A stretch of DNA of 64,000 nt from Polydactylus sextarius. Its lineage: Eukaryota > Chordata > Actinopteri > Polynemidae. A program made the translations under genes and the position numbers. The notes below the pieces were generated by a model that searched no databases, was not told the DNA's origin, and saw only the letters and a program-made list of their open reading frames with translations. Location: contig CM028915.1 of NCBI GenBank assembly GCA_016801845.1, forward strand, positions 7,782,501 through 7,846,500, given 5' to 3'. Shown here one piece after another: positions 62,135-64,000 of this stretch; position 1 is the stretch's first letter; each line of letters opens with the position of its first letter.

Positions 62135-62518
62135 ATAAAGCTTCATAATGATTTTTGTATTATTGTCACCAAATGCTCCAAAGTGATGAGTTATGGTTAA
62201 GGTTGTATTGTAATGCAACATGTGTATCTGTGTGTTTCAGGTGAACGCCCCTTCGAGTGTACCTGGCCAGATTGTGGCAAAAAGTTCTCCCGATCGGACG
62301 AGCTCACACGTCACTACCGCACACACACGGGCGAGAAGCGCTTCAACTGTCCCATGTGTGACAAGTGCTTCATGAGGAGCGACCACCTGACTAAACACGC
62401 GCGACGACATGCTGGTTTCCATCCCAGCATGCTCCAGGGCTCCAGTGCAGCTAAGAGACGTCGCTGCTCCGTGTCTGTTTCCTCGGATTCTGGAGACCAA
62501 AGCCCCTCAGGGGTGTGA
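60658..62518 (+). CDS. klf9: klf9, Kruppel-like factor 9 (complete, two exons)
   Basis: Join of 60658-61054 and 62241-62518; 224 aa. KLF9 is a nuclear GC-box/CACCC-binding transcription factor induced by thyroid hormone and glucocorticoids. The three fingers are C109-C114-H127-H131, C139-C144-H157-H161 and C169-C172-H185-H189, with standard linkers. The finger wording EKRHxCPxxGCGK, CTWPDCxKKFSRSDELTRH and FHPSM, plus LLDLNK at 39-44, fits KLF9 better than KLF13. The first in-frame ATG is used; upstream readthrough has no ATG. Compared with about 244 aa in human, the N-terminus is short and lacks the AAQCLVSI Sin3-interaction motif. It lies after trpm3 in the same orientation, as in human. 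Confidence 0.9.
61055..62240 (+). other. klf9 intron (1.2 kb)
   Basis: CpG-rich for its first 900 bases, AT-rich later, with (TA)n at 62104-62130. It ends TGTGTGTTTCAG. No further exon recognised. Confidence 0.7.
62104..62130. repeat. (TA)n microsatellite in klf9 intron
   Basis: Uninterrupted TA dinucleotides about 110 bp before the exon 2 acceptor. Confidence 0.88.
62241..62518 (+). CDS. klf9: klf9 coding exon 2
   Basis: Completes Gly133 and encodes zinc fingers 2 and 3 and the tail AGFHPSMLQGSSAAKRRRCSV through SPSGV, stop TGA at 62516-62518. KRRR gives a second basic cluster. The Ser-rich tail after it differs from the short mammalian KLF9 end. Confidence 0.93.
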
Positions 62519-64000
62519 GATGCGCCCACATACTGTACATATATACATAAAGGTACATGTAGTAAGTACACAGACATGCCCATATGAGCAGTGTGTGTTT
62601 GTGCACCTACACGCAAATACATCAAAGTCAAACAACCCAACCAGCCAGGCCTCTTCCATTCAGAGAGTTTTCCTGCTATGCATGTGACATTGTGCAAAAG
62701 CAAACAGAAACATTTTGAACCTGACTGTAATCAAACTAGAGCTTCCCCTGTCTTATTCCCTGAGGTGACAGGTATTTATTAATAAGGGTTTATTCAGGGT
62801 TTAGACAGGTTTAGTTCTTTTTGCCATTTGTAATTATTTTGATTTTTACTGTATGACTTTATGTTTTTTTTTTCCTGGAAGAATATGCCATACAAGTGGT
62901 ATTGTACATATATAGTTTTCCTAAACACTACATGTTTTCACTTTGCATTACAGATTTCTTTTGAAAGTGAAGAAAACGAGAGAGAGAGAAAAAAAAAACC
63001 TAAATTACAACAAATGAGATATTTCAAGTGTGTCAGCAAAAAAAAAAAAAAAAAAGGAATAGTTCTTTAGTGAATGTTATAATTGCACACATACTTCCAC
63101 ATGTACAGTTATTCTTATATCCGGATCAAGGCAAATGTACAGTATAGCAGTATTATCATGTAAATAGATTAAACAGACTACCTTTCAGATGGACATTATA
63201 CTCAGTATACTGTAGTTAAGTGTTATTAGAGAGTAATAAGGCTATATAATGTAGAGATTTACAGAGCTTGGGTATTTAATTTCATACACTTGGCTATGGA
63301 TGTAGTAAATCAGGGTTACTGTGAGCTTGTAGTTCTAGGCAGTGTTTCCTGTGTTGAAACATAAATGTTGTCACATCTAGAGAAACTTGCAAATAATTGC
63401 ACCAAAATATCTTTTACAGTACTTTGGCGAGACCAGAATACAAAATCGAACCTCACAGGCAAAAATAAATTCATCTGTTGCGTTTCAGGCTTGAACATAA
63501 TAGAGTAAACGCTTTTAAAAGGTAAAGTGCTTACTTATCACTTATTTGTGTTAAGACCACAAAGAATAATGTTTAGTAAAAGTGTGCAAACTGTAAACAG
63601 GAGTGTCTGTGCCTTTTTAATGGTTTTGTAGCTGAGAGGAATTTGTACATTTTCAGTCTTTGGAAATACTACCTGAATGAACATTGTCAGATTATTTATG
63701 TTGATATTCAATACTTAAAAAATATATCAACAACTGTCTCTTATCTATACCAACAGTGCCAGTTGCTGTACATGGAAACGAACTTTTGTTTACTCTGTAT
63801 CTGGACTGCATTTTATCAGGGAATAATGTGATGCATGGTCATTTCAGTTAATATTACACCCCCTGGTGGTGACATGAAAGCACAACATTTCTCACACCAG
63901 GAAGTCCTAAACACTTTTTATTGCTATTATTATTATTAATATTGTTATTAATATTTTCTGTCCTAGCATTTGAAGGCACACTCTCATGATTAAGTTTGTG
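62519..64000 (+). other. klf9 3' UTR, continuing past the window
   Basis: Non-coding, AT-rich, with an A-rich stretch at 63038-63056 and an AATAAA at 63464-63469 that could be a polyadenylation signal. No miR-204 seed match noticed by eye. Little else can be said. Confidence 0.6.

Overview
The window is vertebrate genomic DNA, almost certainly from a teleost fish. It holds the 3' two thirds of one multi-exon gene, the melastatin-type cation channel gene trpm3, and a complete downstream two-exon zinc-finger gene, klf9. Both are on the + strand. The fish assignment rests on several points. Twenty-one trpm3 exons fit in about 50 kb, whereas I recall the mammalian gene as being far larger. Introns are rich in (TG)n/(CA)n microsatellites, and there are degraded fish-type LINE fragments. 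The order trpm3 then klf9 in the same orientation is also the arrangement I recall next to human TRPM3.

Layout. Positions 1-801 are intron; the trpm3 promoter and N-terminal exons lie before the window. Twenty-one coding exons (w1 to w21 here) run from 802 to 50457. They join in frame into a 1508-codon C-terminal fragment. In order it carries the end of the N-terminal melastatin homology region, two small exons (36 and 30 nt), the pre-S1 segment, S1-S6 with the pore helix, the TRP helix, a coiled coil and a long Ser/Pro-rich tail. The intron after w1 contains a microRNA hairpin whose 5p arm is identical to miR-204-5p (2433-2454). Two decayed LINE reverse-transcriptase fragments sit in other introns: one on the minus strand near 11.7-12.4 kb, one on the plus strand at 24.7-26.0 kb flanked by 44-47 bp direct repeats. 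From 50458 there is 3' UTR of uncertain length, then intergenic DNA.

Around 56.5-57.3 kb is a GC- and CpG-richer island. It has a TATA-like box, a near-consensus glucocorticoid response element between two CACGTG E-boxes, and an unrecognised 150-codon ORF. I read it mainly as a candidate distal control region or alternative promoter for klf9. The proximal klf9 promoter has two CCAAT boxes (60117, 60188) and the leader has two short upstream ORFs. klf9 coding exons are 60658-61054 and 62241-62518 (224 aa, three C2H2 fingers). Its 3' UTR runs off the window.

No bacterial-type system, CRISPR array, tRNA or rRNA gene is visible. The points most worth a second look are: (i) absence of any in-frame alternative donor for the mammalian long-pore trpm3 isoform; (ii) an in-frame 12-codon tandem duplication and a Gly/Pro insertion encoded by a strong G-quadruplex motif in the trpm3 tail; (iii) the E-box/GRE/E-box cluster upstream of klf9; (iv) the eroded Sin3-interaction motif in klf9; and (v) miR-204 seed matches in the putative 3' UTR of its own host gene. 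Homology statements come from memory of the families, not from a database search.
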